Assembly: GCA_016193385.1 (NCBI GenBank)
Contig: JACPSF010000348.1
Coordinates: 1 to 15,910, forward strand
Source of the DNA: Deltaproteobacteria bacterium
GTDB taxonomy: Bacteria; Desulfobacterota_B; Binatia; UBA9968
Direction of reading: 5' to 3'
Length of the DNA: 15,910 bases
Shown: in pieces, positions 1 to 6,368 of the stretch
Position numbering within the stretch: the stretch's first letter is position 1
Layout: every line of letters starts with the position of its first letter
The notes under the pieces: generated by a model
Database searches by the model: none
What the model was told of the DNA's origin: nothing
Seen by the model: only the letters and a program-made list of their open reading frames with translations
Made by a program: the position numbers and the translations under genes

Positions 1-51
1 AAATTTGGTTTCAAGGCATGATACCGCTACCGTCGAACGAAGCGGTGGGTG

Positions 52-72
52 CACTGAGAACTGGAAACTGAC
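52..72. repeat. Short 7-base-period tandem repeat (three units)
   Basis: Three consecutive heptamers, CACTGAG, AACTGGA and AACTGAC, share an ACTG core at exact 7-base spacing just upstream of the first gene. A very similar array with the same core lies at 9289-9309, also between genes. Three degenerate units could arise by chance; the recurrence is what makes it worth recording. Confidence 0.45.
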
Positions 73-86
73 GATGTGAGGTCCTT

Positions 87-641
87 GTGGAATTTTCGAC
101 TTATAATTTGAAGCGCTGGGTCGAACAGAACAAGGAGCTTTTTAACCCGCCGTATAAGACCAACCAACTGATCGTCCGTCACCAGGACTTCATGGTGATG
201 ATCCTGCACGGTCCGAACGTGCGGTTGGACTTTCACATCGAGCCGGGGGATGAGTTCTTTTATCAAATCGAGGGAGATATCGAACTCCACCTCCAGCCTC
301 CCAGCGAACGCCGGCAGGTGGTCGCAATCCGCGAGGGAGAAATGTTTCTCTGTCCGGGTGGTCTGGCGCACTCGCCGAGGCGAGGAGAAAACACTTGGGG
401 GCTCGTGCTTGAGCGCAAGAGGCGGCCCGAGGAGAACGAAGAGTTTGTCTGGTTCTGCGAGCAATGCGACGCGAAAGTCCACTCCGAGACGGTGGTTCAG
501 GGGAACATCGCGGCCCAGGTCGGCCGCATCTACGAAGCTTTCAACGCCGATCCGCAGCTTCGGACCTGCAAGAGCTGCGGCTATGTTTTCCCGCCCGCGC
601 CGATGGCTGAGCGCCTCGGGTTTCTCGAAGCCAAGAGATAG
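87..641 (+). CDS. nbaC: 3-hydroxyanthranilate 3,4-dioxygenase
   Basis: A 184-residue cupin dioxygenase predicted to open the ring of 3-hydroxyanthranilate with O2, giving 2-amino-3-carboxymuconate semialdehyde (kynurenine and 2-nitrobenzoate pathways); cytoplasmic. Visible iron ligands are His50, Glu56 and His95, which line up with His51, Glu57 and His95 of the Cupriavidus enzyme. Arg46, Arg99 and Glu109 fit the substrate-binding set. The C-terminus carries two CxxC pairs (Cys124/Cys127 and Cys161/Cys164), the rubredoxin-like second metal site of bacterial members. Length is normal. The start is GTG at 87, with GAGG five bases upstream; an ATG start is not available nearby. It is separated from the next gene by 312 bases, so it may end an operon that begins outside the window. 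Family assignment is secure; the symbol is by homology to the nitrobenzoate gene, and kynU or haaO naming is equally possible. Confidence 0.9.
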   Translation: MEFSTYNLKRWVEQNKELFNPPYKTNQLIVRHQDFMVMILHGPNVRLDFHIEPGDEFFYQIEGDIELHLQPPSERRQVVAIREGEMFLCPGGLAHSPRRGENTWGLVLERKRRPEENEEFVWFCEQCDAKVHSETVVQGNIAAQVGRIYEAFNADPQLRTCKSCGYVFPPAPMAERLGFLEAKR

Positions 642-642
642 G

Positions 643-654
643 CCGCCGCGGCGG
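643..654. other. Perfect 12-bp GC palindrome after the dioxygenase stop
   Basis: CCGCCGCGGCGG begins two bases after the TAG stop of the dioxygenase gene. It has no loop and no following T-run, so it does not look like a standard intrinsic terminator. Another palindrome, CCTCGCGAGG, lies at 710-719. The function, if any, is unknown. Confidence 0.3.
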
Positions 655-720
655 TGGGTGGAGTAAGCGCCCTCGGGAAGCGCGCTCTCGGCTGCGGCCG
701 ATGGACGGTCCTCGCGAGGC

Positions 721-783
721 TCGGAATCTCAGATTGCAGATCTCAAATCTCAAATTTGGGATTTGAAATTTGTCATTTGAAAT
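721..783. repeat. AT-rich degenerate heptamer array in the 642-953 gap
   Basis: Nine back-to-back 7-mers, each ending in AT, run without a phase break: for example CTCAAAT twice (742-755), TTGGGAT (756-762), TTGAAAT (763-769), TTGTCAT (770-776) and TTGAAAT (777-783). The first half is rich in CTCAAAT and the second in its near-complement, so two overlapping imperfect inverted repeats form at 744-765 and 758-786, sharing 758-765. The tract is much more AT-rich than its surroundings. Apart from this array, two GC palindromes and a possible promoter near 905, I see nothing convincing in the 642-953 gap; the open frames crossing it look like chance. Confidence 0.7.
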
Positions 784-904
784 CCCGAAGGGCGTGTCCG
801 CAGCCTCGCTCGCGCTCCCCTTGGTCGCGGGCAAGCATGTCGGCGGCCTTCCTCCTCGGCGAAGACAAGGCCAGCAGTGTTTCTGCAGGAAAGCGGTCTT
901 GTGA

Positions 905-931
905 TTGACTGGTACAGGCTTTTATTATAGG
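905..931 (+). promoter_or_regulatory. Candidate promoter for the epimerase gene
   Basis: TTGACT at 905-910 is a good match to a -35 box. TATAGG at 926-931 follows after 15 bases, shorter than the ideal 17; TATTAT at 923-928 is a better hexamer but is too close. AAGGA at 943-947 then sits six bases before the ATG at 954. This is a weak, by-eye prediction. Confidence 0.3.
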
Positions 932-953
932 CCTTGGGGAAAAAGGAACAGTT

Positions 954-1925
954 ATGGCTCGAAAAGGTATCCTTGTTACGGGAGGTAGCGGCCTCGTTGG
1001 CGCCTACACGGTGGGTATGCTCCTCGAAAAAGGGGAGCGGCCTGTGGTCTACGACGTGGCGCTAAATGAGAGACTGTTTGATGCGCTGGGCATAGACGCG
1101 AAATCGTTTGCCTTTGTTCGCGGCGATATCCTTGACCTGCCTGGCCTTATTTCGACTATTCGGGAACATGAGGTCGATCGCGTCGTTCATCTGGCGGCTT
1201 TTTTAGGGGAGGAAGTTCAGCGCCGTCCCTACAGTGGCGTTAGACTTAACCTCATGGGCACGGTCAACGTTCTTGAAGCCGCCCGGTTGGAAAAAGTTCC
1301 TCGCGTCGTTTTTCCAAGCTCAGGGACCGTCTTTTTAGGTTCGTTGCGCGAGGGCTTACAGAAGATCGACGAAGAAATCCCGCTCAACCCTCCATCGGTT
1401 TACGCGGCGACCAAGGCGGGCTCGGAATTCCTGGGACGGGCTTATGCCCAACGCTTCGGCTTCGAATTTGTCTGCGTGCGGTACGTCGGGGGGCTTTACG
1501 GTCCCTCGCCTGTGGCATTGAAGGCGACCCGCGAGCAGGCCATTCAAGAGATGGTACGGGCTGCTGTGAGACGGGAGCCCGCCAATATCCGCTGGCCTTA
1601 CGGTCCGGCGGAGATTCTTTACGGTAAGGACGCGGCCAAAGGCACCGTGCTTGCCGTGCTCAAGGACAAATTAAAGGATAAGCTCTACCATATCGGTAAC
1701 GGGGAGCTGGTGGGTGGGGAGGAGATTGTCGCGGCTTTGAAGGCGCAATTTCCTGAGGCAAAGATCACGCTGATCAAGGGGGAAAAGCCCATGCCGTACC
1801 CCGAAGCGAGGGTAGCGAGCGATTTCTCTCGCGCCCGGGAGCAACTCGGGTACGAGCCCGATTATCCTTTAAGCAAAGCCATTCCGGATTACGCGGCCAC
1901 GTTGAGCAAAATCGAAGGCCGTTAA
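954..1925 (+). CDS. NAD-dependent epimerase/dehydratase (extended SDR)
   Basis: A 323-residue extended short-chain dehydrogenase of the kind that epimerises, dehydrates or reduces nucleotide sugars and similar substrates. The N-terminal Rossmann fold has GGSGLVG at residues 10-16, and Asp34 after the second strand indicates NAD rather than NADP. The catalytic set appears as Ser122/Ser123 in the FPSSGTVF stretch and Tyr150-Lys154 in YAATK. The C-terminal part binds the substrate and ends in a normal way (LGYEPDYPLSKAI). AAGGA six bases before the ATG supports the start. The amidohydrolase gene follows after 34 bases and is probably co-transcribed. The substrate cannot be read from the sequence. 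Pairing with an amidohydrolase rather than glycosyltransferases argues for a catabolic dehydrogenase instead of cell-wall sugar synthesis; that is inference. Confidence 0.85.
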   Translation: MARKGILVTGGSGLVGAYTVGMLLEKGERPVVYDVALNERLFDALGIDAKSFAFVRGDILDLPGLISTIREHEVDRVVHLAAFLGEEVQRRPYSGVRLNLMGTVNVLEAARLEKVPRVVFPSSGTVFLGSLREGLQKIDEEIPLNPPSVYAATKAGSEFLGRAYAQRFGFEFVCVRYVGGLYGPSPVALKATREQAIQEMVRAAVRREPANIRWPYGPAEILYGKDAAKGTVLAVLKDKLKDKLYHIGNGELVGGEEIVAALKAQFPEAKITLIKGEKPMPYPEARVASDFSRAREQLGYEPDYPLSKAIPDYAATLSKIEGR

Positions 1926-1959
1926 GCCTTTCATGCCATAAGAAGGAGGTCAGGGACCG

Positions 1960-3027
1960 ATGAGGATTATCGACGCCGACGGGCACGTTAATGATTATGC
2001 CGGGGGCGATGAGATCGCAAAGTTCATGCCGGAAGGCAATCGTTCATCGGAGGTTTTTCCCGTGCTCGACCATCTTCACCACCAATACTTGAGAAAATAC
2101 CGCGAGCCGATCGGCAACCCGGATTCCAAGGACTGGGATGAGTTTTTGGAAAAGAGCGGCATTGAGTGCACCGTGGTCTACCCGAGCGCCGGTCTGGCCG
2201 TCGGACGAATCGTCGACACCGAGTGGGCTATCGCAGCCTGCCGGGCCTATAACAACTGGCTCCATGAAAAGTTTGTCAGTGTGAGCGGAAGAATCAAGGG
2301 GATGGCGCTCATCCCCGTGCAGGATGTGGAGGCCGGCGCCTCCGAACTCCGTCGCGCGGTCACGGATCTGGGGATGTGCGGGGCCATGCTGCCTTCCAAC
2401 GGAGAGGGCATCAAGGGGCACCTGGGGTCTAGCGTCTATTGGCCGATTTACGAGGAGGCCGAGAAGCTCGGCTGCTGCCTTGCCGTCCATGGCGGCTGCC
2501 ACCACCACCTGGGCATGGATACGTTCAGCACCTACTACCCGATCCACGCCCTGGGTCATCCGTTCGGAATCATGGTGCAGGCTGCGGGGATGCTGGCCCA
2601 CGGGATTTTCGACCGCTTCCCCAAGCTTCGGGTCGCCTTTCTCGAAGGGGGAGCGACCTGGGTCCCGTTTTTCATGGACCGAATCGATCGCTCTTATAAT
2701 CGCGCCCACCTGCAGGTCGATCAGCAAGGCGATCTCTTGGTCGGACCGAAGCCGGACGAGAAGGCCAGCAACTATTTCAAGCGCCACATCCGGGAGGGGA
2801 GAATTTTTGCCGGCTTTGATTGCGACGACAGCGGCCTCGGTTTTGCCGTGCAAAAGGCGGGGCGCGATCCGTTTCTGTTCGCCAGCGACTTCCCGCACGA
2901 GATTTTCGATGCCGCCACGTGCCGCCATGAGATTGACGAACTCCTGAGCCGGGAGGACTTGTCGCAGAAGGACAAGGAGGCGGTTCTCGGCGGCAACGCG
3001 ATGAGACTCTATCGTCTCGCCTTTTGA
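1960..3027 (+). CDS. Amidohydrolase-2 family (ACMSD-like TIM-barrel) metal hydrolase or decarboxylase
   Basis: A 355-residue metal-dependent TIM-barrel protein of the amidohydrolase-2 group, which includes ACMSD, gamma-resorcylate decarboxylase and various hydrolases. Recognisable elements are DADGHVND at residues 5-12, VHGG with His177, His200, the FLEGG stretch with Glu229, and FASDFPHE with Asp310. The end (GNAMRLY, 345-351) is typical. Compared with ACMSD, His9, His177 and the C-terminal Asp are kept, but the second His of the HxH pair is Asn11, and the catalytic His of the HGG motif is Glu229. It is therefore probably not a true ACMSD although it lies two genes after a 3-hydroxyanthranilate dioxygenase. 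AAGGAGGT nine bases upstream makes the ATG start firm. There is no signal peptide, so it is cytoplasmic. The reaction and substrate are unassigned. Confidence 0.85.
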   Translation: MRIIDADGHVNDYAGGDEIAKFMPEGNRSSEVFPVLDHLHHQYLRKYREPIGNPDSKDWDEFLEKSGIECTVVYPSAGLAVGRIVDTEWAIAACRAYNNWLHEKFVSVSGRIKGMALIPVQDVEAGASELRRAVTDLGMCGAMLPSNGEGIKGHLGSSVYWPIYEEAEKLGCCLAVHGGCHHHLGMDTFSTYYPIHALGHPFGIMVQAAGMLAHGIFDRFPKLRVAFLEGGATWVPFFMDRIDRSYNRAHLQVDQQGDLLVGPKPDEKASNYFKRHIREGRIFAGFDCDDSGLGFAVQKAGRDPFLFASDFPHEIFDAATCRHEIDELLSREDLSQKDKEAVLGGNAMRLYRLAF

Positions 3028-3139
3028 CCGTAGCCATGGGAATCCCTGCAGAGCCGGTAGGGGCAGGCAGTATGGTGGGCGGCGCCCGGCAGGAACCTTG
3101 GAAGATCATGGGTTTTTGGCCCGCTGTTAAGGAGGGAAA

Positions 3140-3180
3140 AACGCGGCGATTTTTGCACCGCGTTGGCGCAGCTTAGCGCC
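3140..3180 (+). promoter_or_regulatory. Two adjacent hairpins in the leader of the tctC-like gene
   Basis: AACGCGG (3140-3146) pairs perfectly with CCGCGTT (3158-3164) around an 11-base loop. Immediately after it, GGCGC (3165-3169) pairs with GCGCC (3176-3180) around AGCTTA. They lie 30 bases before the ribosome site. No T-run follows, so this is not a typical terminator; it may stabilise or regulate the messenger. The rest of the 3028-3220 gap shows nothing I recognise. Confidence 0.4.
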
Positions 3181-3220
3181 GGGCCGAGACCGCGATAGTG
3201 CTCAATCTTAGGAGGTATCT

Positions 3221-4297
3221 ATGAAAAAATTCTGCTCGATGGGGATCCTAGCGATCGTTTGCCTTTGGGCCCTGGCGGCCCAGTCCGTGGCCGCGCCGGC
3301 TGCGAAGCCCGGCTTCGATGAAAAGGCGGTGGGGGACTTTTACCGTGGCAAGACCGTTCGCATTATCGTCGGCTTTTCGGCGGGCGGAGGCTATGACGCC
3401 TATTCGCGGCTGATCGCGCGCCACCTCAGCCAGTATATACCGGGTAATCCGACGGTCATCGTGGATAATATGGCCGGGGCCGGGAGCATCATCGCTGCGA
3501 ATCATGTCTACAACGCCGGGGCTAAGGACGGCACAGTCATCGGCAATATCTCGGGGCCGATTATTTTGGAGCAACTCTTCAACAATCCCGCCGTTCAGTT
3601 CGACATGGGGAAGTTCCAGGACCTCGCCGTTCCGGTCAGCGAAACCTATTGTATGATCGTGACCAAAAAGTCCGGGATATCCAAGTTCGAAGAGCTCCTT
3701 GGCCCGAATGCGAAGCAAGTCGTCATCGGCGGCATTCCCGGTTCAACGGTCGAGCATGCGCCGATCTTGATCCGAGACGTGGTCGGCGCGAACGTCAAGC
3801 TGGTTGCCGGCTACAAGGGAACTGCCGACGTGAGGCTGGCGATCGACAGCGGCGAGGTGGGGGGGTTCTTCAATACGTGGACCTCGGCCAAGATCACGTC
3901 CCTGGACAAATTCAAGAGCGGTGAATGGCTCATGCTGGCGCAGTTGACGGACAATCCGATCCGAGATCTCCCCTATCCGAACATTCCGACGATCTCTCGG
4001 ATTGCGAAGACGGAGGAGCAAAGGCAGATTCTTCGCTTCGGCACGAGCAGTCCCAATCAGTTCGGCAAAGTCTATGTGGTAGCGCCGGGGGTGCCGGCGG
4101 ACCGCGCGGCTGCCCTGGAGGCCGCTTTCGCCAAGGCTTTTGCAGACAAAAAGCTTTTGGCTGAGGCCGAGAAGGGGAGACTGGAGATTGACCCGCTATC
4201 CGGCGAAGAAATCCAAAAGCTCGTGGGGGAGTTCCTGGGGATGTCGCCGGAGCTCAGGTCGAAGCTGCAAAAAGCGCTAAAGGCGGGCAAAAAATAG
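3221..4297 (+). CDS. TctC/Bug-family periplasmic substrate-binding protein (orphan)
   Basis: A 358-residue extracytoplasmic receptor of the tripartite tricarboxylate transporter type. Residues 1-25 form a Sec signal peptide (KK, then a hydrophobic core, cleavage probably after SVAA). The first lobe has VRIIVGFSAGGGYDAYSR near residues 46-63, the Bug-family glycine loop that holds a ligand carboxylate, followed by GNPTVIVDNMAGAGS (76-89). Members bind di- and tricarboxylates, aromatic acids or amides. AGGAGGT just before the ATG gives a strong start. No tctA or tctB lies beside it; the only permease pair in the window is more than 8 kb downstream with its own receptor. The amidohydrolase upstream and the MocA-like gene downstream hint at a role in taking up a catabolic substrate. 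The family is clear; the ligand is unknown. Confidence 0.88.
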   Translation: MKKFCSMGILAIVCLWALAAQSVAAPAAKPGFDEKAVGDFYRGKTVRIIVGFSAGGGYDAYSRLIARHLSQYIPGNPTVIVDNMAGAGSIIAANHVYNAGAKDGTVIGNISGPIILEQLFNNPAVQFDMGKFQDLAVPVSETYCMIVTKKSGISKFEELLGPNAKQVVIGGIPGSTVEHAPILIRDVVGANVKLVAGYKGTADVRLAIDSGEVGGFFNTWTSAKITSLDKFKSGEWLMLAQLTDNPIRDLPYPNIPTISRIAKTEEQRQILRFGTSSPNQFGKVYVVAPGVPADRAAALEAAFAKAFADKKLLAEAEKGRLEIDPLSGEEIQKLVGEFLGMSPELRSKLQKALKAGKK

Positions 4298-4349
4298 CTT
4301 TAGAATATCCACCCGCACATACAGAGGCGAATCCGGATAATGTGGCGCC

Positions 4350-4961
4350 ATGATCGTCGCTGTGGTCCTGTCGGCTGGTGAATCGCGGAGGATGGGCAGC
4401 CCCAAGGCCCTGCTCCCCATCGGCGGCGAAACTTTTATCGAGCGCATCGTTGCCTCTTTGGGGCGAAGCAAGGTGGGGAAGATCATCGTCGTCTTGGGCC
4501 ACAACGCCGAAGGGATACGCTCTCAGGTCGCCCACCTACCCGTCACCTGGGTCGTGAATAAGGATTACGCCAAAGGACAACTCTCGTCTTTGATCGCGGC
4601 AGTCCGGAGTCTCCAGGAATCAGCCGGCGCGCCCCAGGTCGATGGTATTTTGGTCCATCTGGTCGACCACCCGTTTTTAGACTCCCGTCTGGTCGACGAG
4701 ATGATCGACCGCTTCTACGAGTCGAAGAAACTCATCGTGCTGCCGCGCTATCAGGGGAGGCGGGGTCATCCGGTGATTTTCTCCACGGCTCTGTTTGCCG
4801 AGCTTTTGGGCACGCCGCTGGAAGAAGGGGCGAAGGCGGTCGTCCGTGCCCACCGGAATGAGACGTTGGAGATCGAAACCGGGGCGGAAGGGGTGACTGT
4901 GGATATCGATACCGAGGATGAGTACCGGAAGTTCGTCAGGGGGAAAGAATGTCGAAGCTGA
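4350..4961 (+). CDS. MobA/MocA-like nucleotidyltransferase
   Basis: A 203-residue NTP transferase resembling molybdenum cofactor cytidylyltransferase (MocA), which adds CMP to molybdopterin for xanthine-dehydrogenase-type enzymes. The N-terminal nucleotide loop LSAGESRRMGSPKALLP (residues 7-23) is classical. LVDHPFL has the metal-binding Asp106, RGHP (138-141) matches the MocA pattern, and VDIDTEDEY (184-192) is the usual C-terminal signature. Only a poor ribosome site precedes the ATG at 4350, but the N-terminus agrees with the family. The last 13 bases overlap the next gene, indicating translational coupling. No molybdenum enzyme is encoded in the window, so the cofactor role is by homology; related proteins transfer other nucleotides. 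Confidence 0.8.
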   Translation: MIVAVVLSAGESRRMGSPKALLPIGGETFIERIVASLGRSKVGKIIVVLGHNAEGIRSQVAHLPVTWVVNKDYAKGQLSSLIAAVRSLQESAGAPQVDGILVHLVDHPFLDSRLVDEMIDRFYESKKLIVLPRYQGRRGHPVIFSTALFAELLGTPLEEGAKAVVRAHRNETLEIETGAEGVTVDIDTEDEYRKFVRGKECRS

Positions 4962-5920
4962 GGCTCACGCTGGCCTGCGGATCGTACGATCTGCTCCGGT
5001 CATTGATCGAGGGAGCGGTCGTGCCGGCCGGTATAGACCTCAATGTGGTGACGATGGCCTCTCCGGAAAGGCACGGCCGGATGCTGCGTCATGAGGAGTT
5101 CGATGTCTGCGAGCTATCCCTGGTCGCCTATCTGGTGGCCCGGGATCGGGGAAGGGGATTCACCGCGATTCCGGTTTTTCCTCATCGTCGCTTTCGCCAC
5201 GGTTATATGGTCAAGCGAACCGGTTGCGGGATCGACAAGCCTGCGGACCTGAACGGCAAAAGAGTGGGCCTGGATACACTGCAAAACTCCGCGGGACTTT
5301 GGATGCGCGGGATCCTCCAGGATTACCACGGGGTGGATCTGAAGAGCATCGAATGGTGGTGCCAGGAAAAAGAAGATGTCCCGTTTGAGCCGGCCAAATG
5401 GATGCGGGTGCACCGGGTGCCCGAGGGAAAGGATATCGACCGGATGCTGCTGGATGGTGAGCTGGAAGGGGCGCTCTACCCCGAGACGCTCCCCTCCATT
5501 CGCAGCGGTTCGCCAAAGGTCGCTTTAGTCTTTCCAAATCCGCAAGGGGCGGAGATCGAGTATTACAAGAAGAGCGGCATTTTCCCCATCATGCACGCAG
5601 TGGTGATCAAAAATGACATCCTGGAGAAGCATCCGTGGGTGGCGGTGAATTTTGTGCAAGCTTTTCAACAAGCCAAAGAGGTTTGCTACGAGCGGATGAA
5701 GGATCCCCGCAACTTTGCCCTGGTGTGGGTAAAAGAGCTGATGCAGGAGCAGGCGGCCATCTTCGGCCCCGATCCCTGGCCGAACGGCCTCGAAAGAAAC
5801 CGCAAGGCTTTAGAAGCGGTCGTCCGCTACGAGCACGAGCAGGGGATGATCAAAGAGAAACCCAAGATCGAGGAGCTCTTCTTTCCGGCAAGTCTACAGG
5901 AGATTCAACATTATATATGA
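4949..5920 (+). CDS. 4,5-dihydroxyphthalate decarboxylase-like (PBP2-fold) protein
   Basis: A 323-residue protein of the family named after 4,5-dihydroxyphthalate decarboxylase, which has the two-lobed periplasmic-binding-protein fold. Typical stretches are LACGSYDLLRSLIEG (8-22), FDVCELSLVAYL (51-62), LNGKRVGLDTLQNSAGLWMRG (101-121, split around the hinge) and the conserved IFPIMHAVVIK (211-221). There is no signal peptide, in contrast to the true binding proteins in this window, so it is probably cytoplasmic and may be an enzyme. The ATG at 4949 lies inside the upstream gene (13-base overlap) and its stop overlaps the next start. Very few members have been tested, so decarboxylation of a phthalate-like acid is only a family-level guess; binding of an aromatic ligand is the alternative. 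Confidence 0.78.
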   Translation: MSKLRLTLACGSYDLLRSLIEGAVVPAGIDLNVVTMASPERHGRMLRHEEFDVCELSLVAYLVARDRGRGFTAIPVFPHRRFRHGYMVKRTGCGIDKPADLNGKRVGLDTLQNSAGLWMRGILQDYHGVDLKSIEWWCQEKEDVPFEPAKWMRVHRVPEGKDIDRMLLDGELEGALYPETLPSIRSGSPKVALVFPNPQGAEIEYYKKSGIFPIMHAVVIKNDILEKHPWVAVNFVQAFQQAKEVCYERMKDPRNFALVWVKELMQEQAAIFGPDPWPNGLERNRKALEAVVRYEHEQGMIKEKPKIEELFFPASLQEIQHYI

Positions 5921-6258
5921 GCTTGCTGCTGCGCTGGATTATCAACGCGTTAACCCTTTTGCTGATCTCCCATCTGTTTCCTTCCGTTAAGGTCGCAGGC
6001 TTCGGAACCGCACTCATTACGGCCCTGATCCTCGGGCTTGTCAACGCCGTGATCCGGCCGATTCTCATCCTCATTACGTTGCCCATCAACATCCTGACGC
6101 TAGGGCTTTTCACCTTCGTGATTAATGGGTTGCTCTTCTGGTTTGTCGCCTCATTCGTTAAAGGCTTCGACGTAGGCGGTTTTTGGTCCGCTTTCTGGGG
6201 CGCCCTGGCGTACAGCATCATCTCCTTCCTGCTAAGCATGCTTTTGGTTAGCGAGTGA
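5917..6258 (+). CDS. Phage-holin-family IV / YvlD-like small membrane protein
   Basis: A 113-residue hydrophobic protein with four predicted membrane helices, roughly residues 4-21, 28-47, 50-80 (a long hydrophobic stretch with a turn) and 88-111. The NAVIRPILILITLPINILTLG stretch (43-63) is characteristic of the widespread family annotated as mycobacterial-type phage holin or YvlD. Despite the name it is a normal chromosomal protein and no phage genes surround it. The true start is ATG 5917, which overlaps the upstream stop as ATGA; a longer reading beginning near 5635 is only the shifted frame of the upstream gene. AGGAG lies 14 bases upstream, rather far, so translation probably depends on coupling. 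The molecular role is unknown; membrane-stress functions are suggested for relatives. Confidence 0.82.
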   Translation: MSLLLRWIINALTLLLISHLFPSVKVAGFGTALITALILGLVNAVIRPILILITLPINILTLGLFTFVINGLLFWFVASFVKGFDVGGFWSAFWGALAYSIISFLLSMLLVSE

Positions 6259-6276
6259 AGCGAATTCCCGAAAGAG

Positions 6277-6344
6277 GGGTCAGGTCGACGTATTACAACC
6301 AAAATATATAATTCCAGAACTTGACTTCAATTGCGACCTGAATC
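6277..6344. mobile_element. Possible decayed MITE/REP-like element with inverted ends
   Basis: TCAGGTCG (6280-6287) and its perfect complement CGACCTGA (6334-6341) flank a 46-base core that is strikingly AT-rich. The left end reads GGGGTCAGGTCG, which resembles ends I recall near REP-associated Y1 transposases in other bacteria; the right end has lost the matching GACCCC. No transposase is present. The element would supply most of the leader of the cyclophilin gene. That it is mobile in origin is inference; the inverted repeat itself is plain. Confidence 0.4.
6285..6312 (+). promoter_or_regulatory. Candidate promoter for the cyclophilin gene
   Basis: TATAAT at 6307-6312 is a perfect -10 hexamer inside the AT-rich core. 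TCGACG at 6285-6290 is a partial -35 (four of six) at 16-base spacing, lying on the left inverted repeat. The distance to the ATG at 6369 leaves a leader of about 50 bases. Confidence 0.4.
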
Positions 6345-6368
6345 ATCTATGTCGAGGAGGTATCATCT

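Noticed and set aside
541..908. Open frames on both strands across the dioxygenase-epimerase gap
   Set aside because: They run through the heptamer repeat, have Arg/Ser-rich low-complexity translations and no ribosome site.
2044..2928. Long minus-strand open frame (294 codons) opposite the amidohydrolase
   Set aside because: It mirrors a gene with clear motifs and a perfect ribosome site; the antisense translation has no recognisable domain, as is common in GC-rich DNA.
5635..5916. N-terminal extension of the small membrane protein
   Set aside because: The extended part is the shifted frame of the upstream gene, low in structure; the membrane protein starts at the ATGA overlap at 5917.
5917..6258. 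Phage lysis gene or prophage marker
   Set aside because: The holin name is a family label; no lysin, capsid or integrase is nearby and the gene is coupled to metabolic genes.
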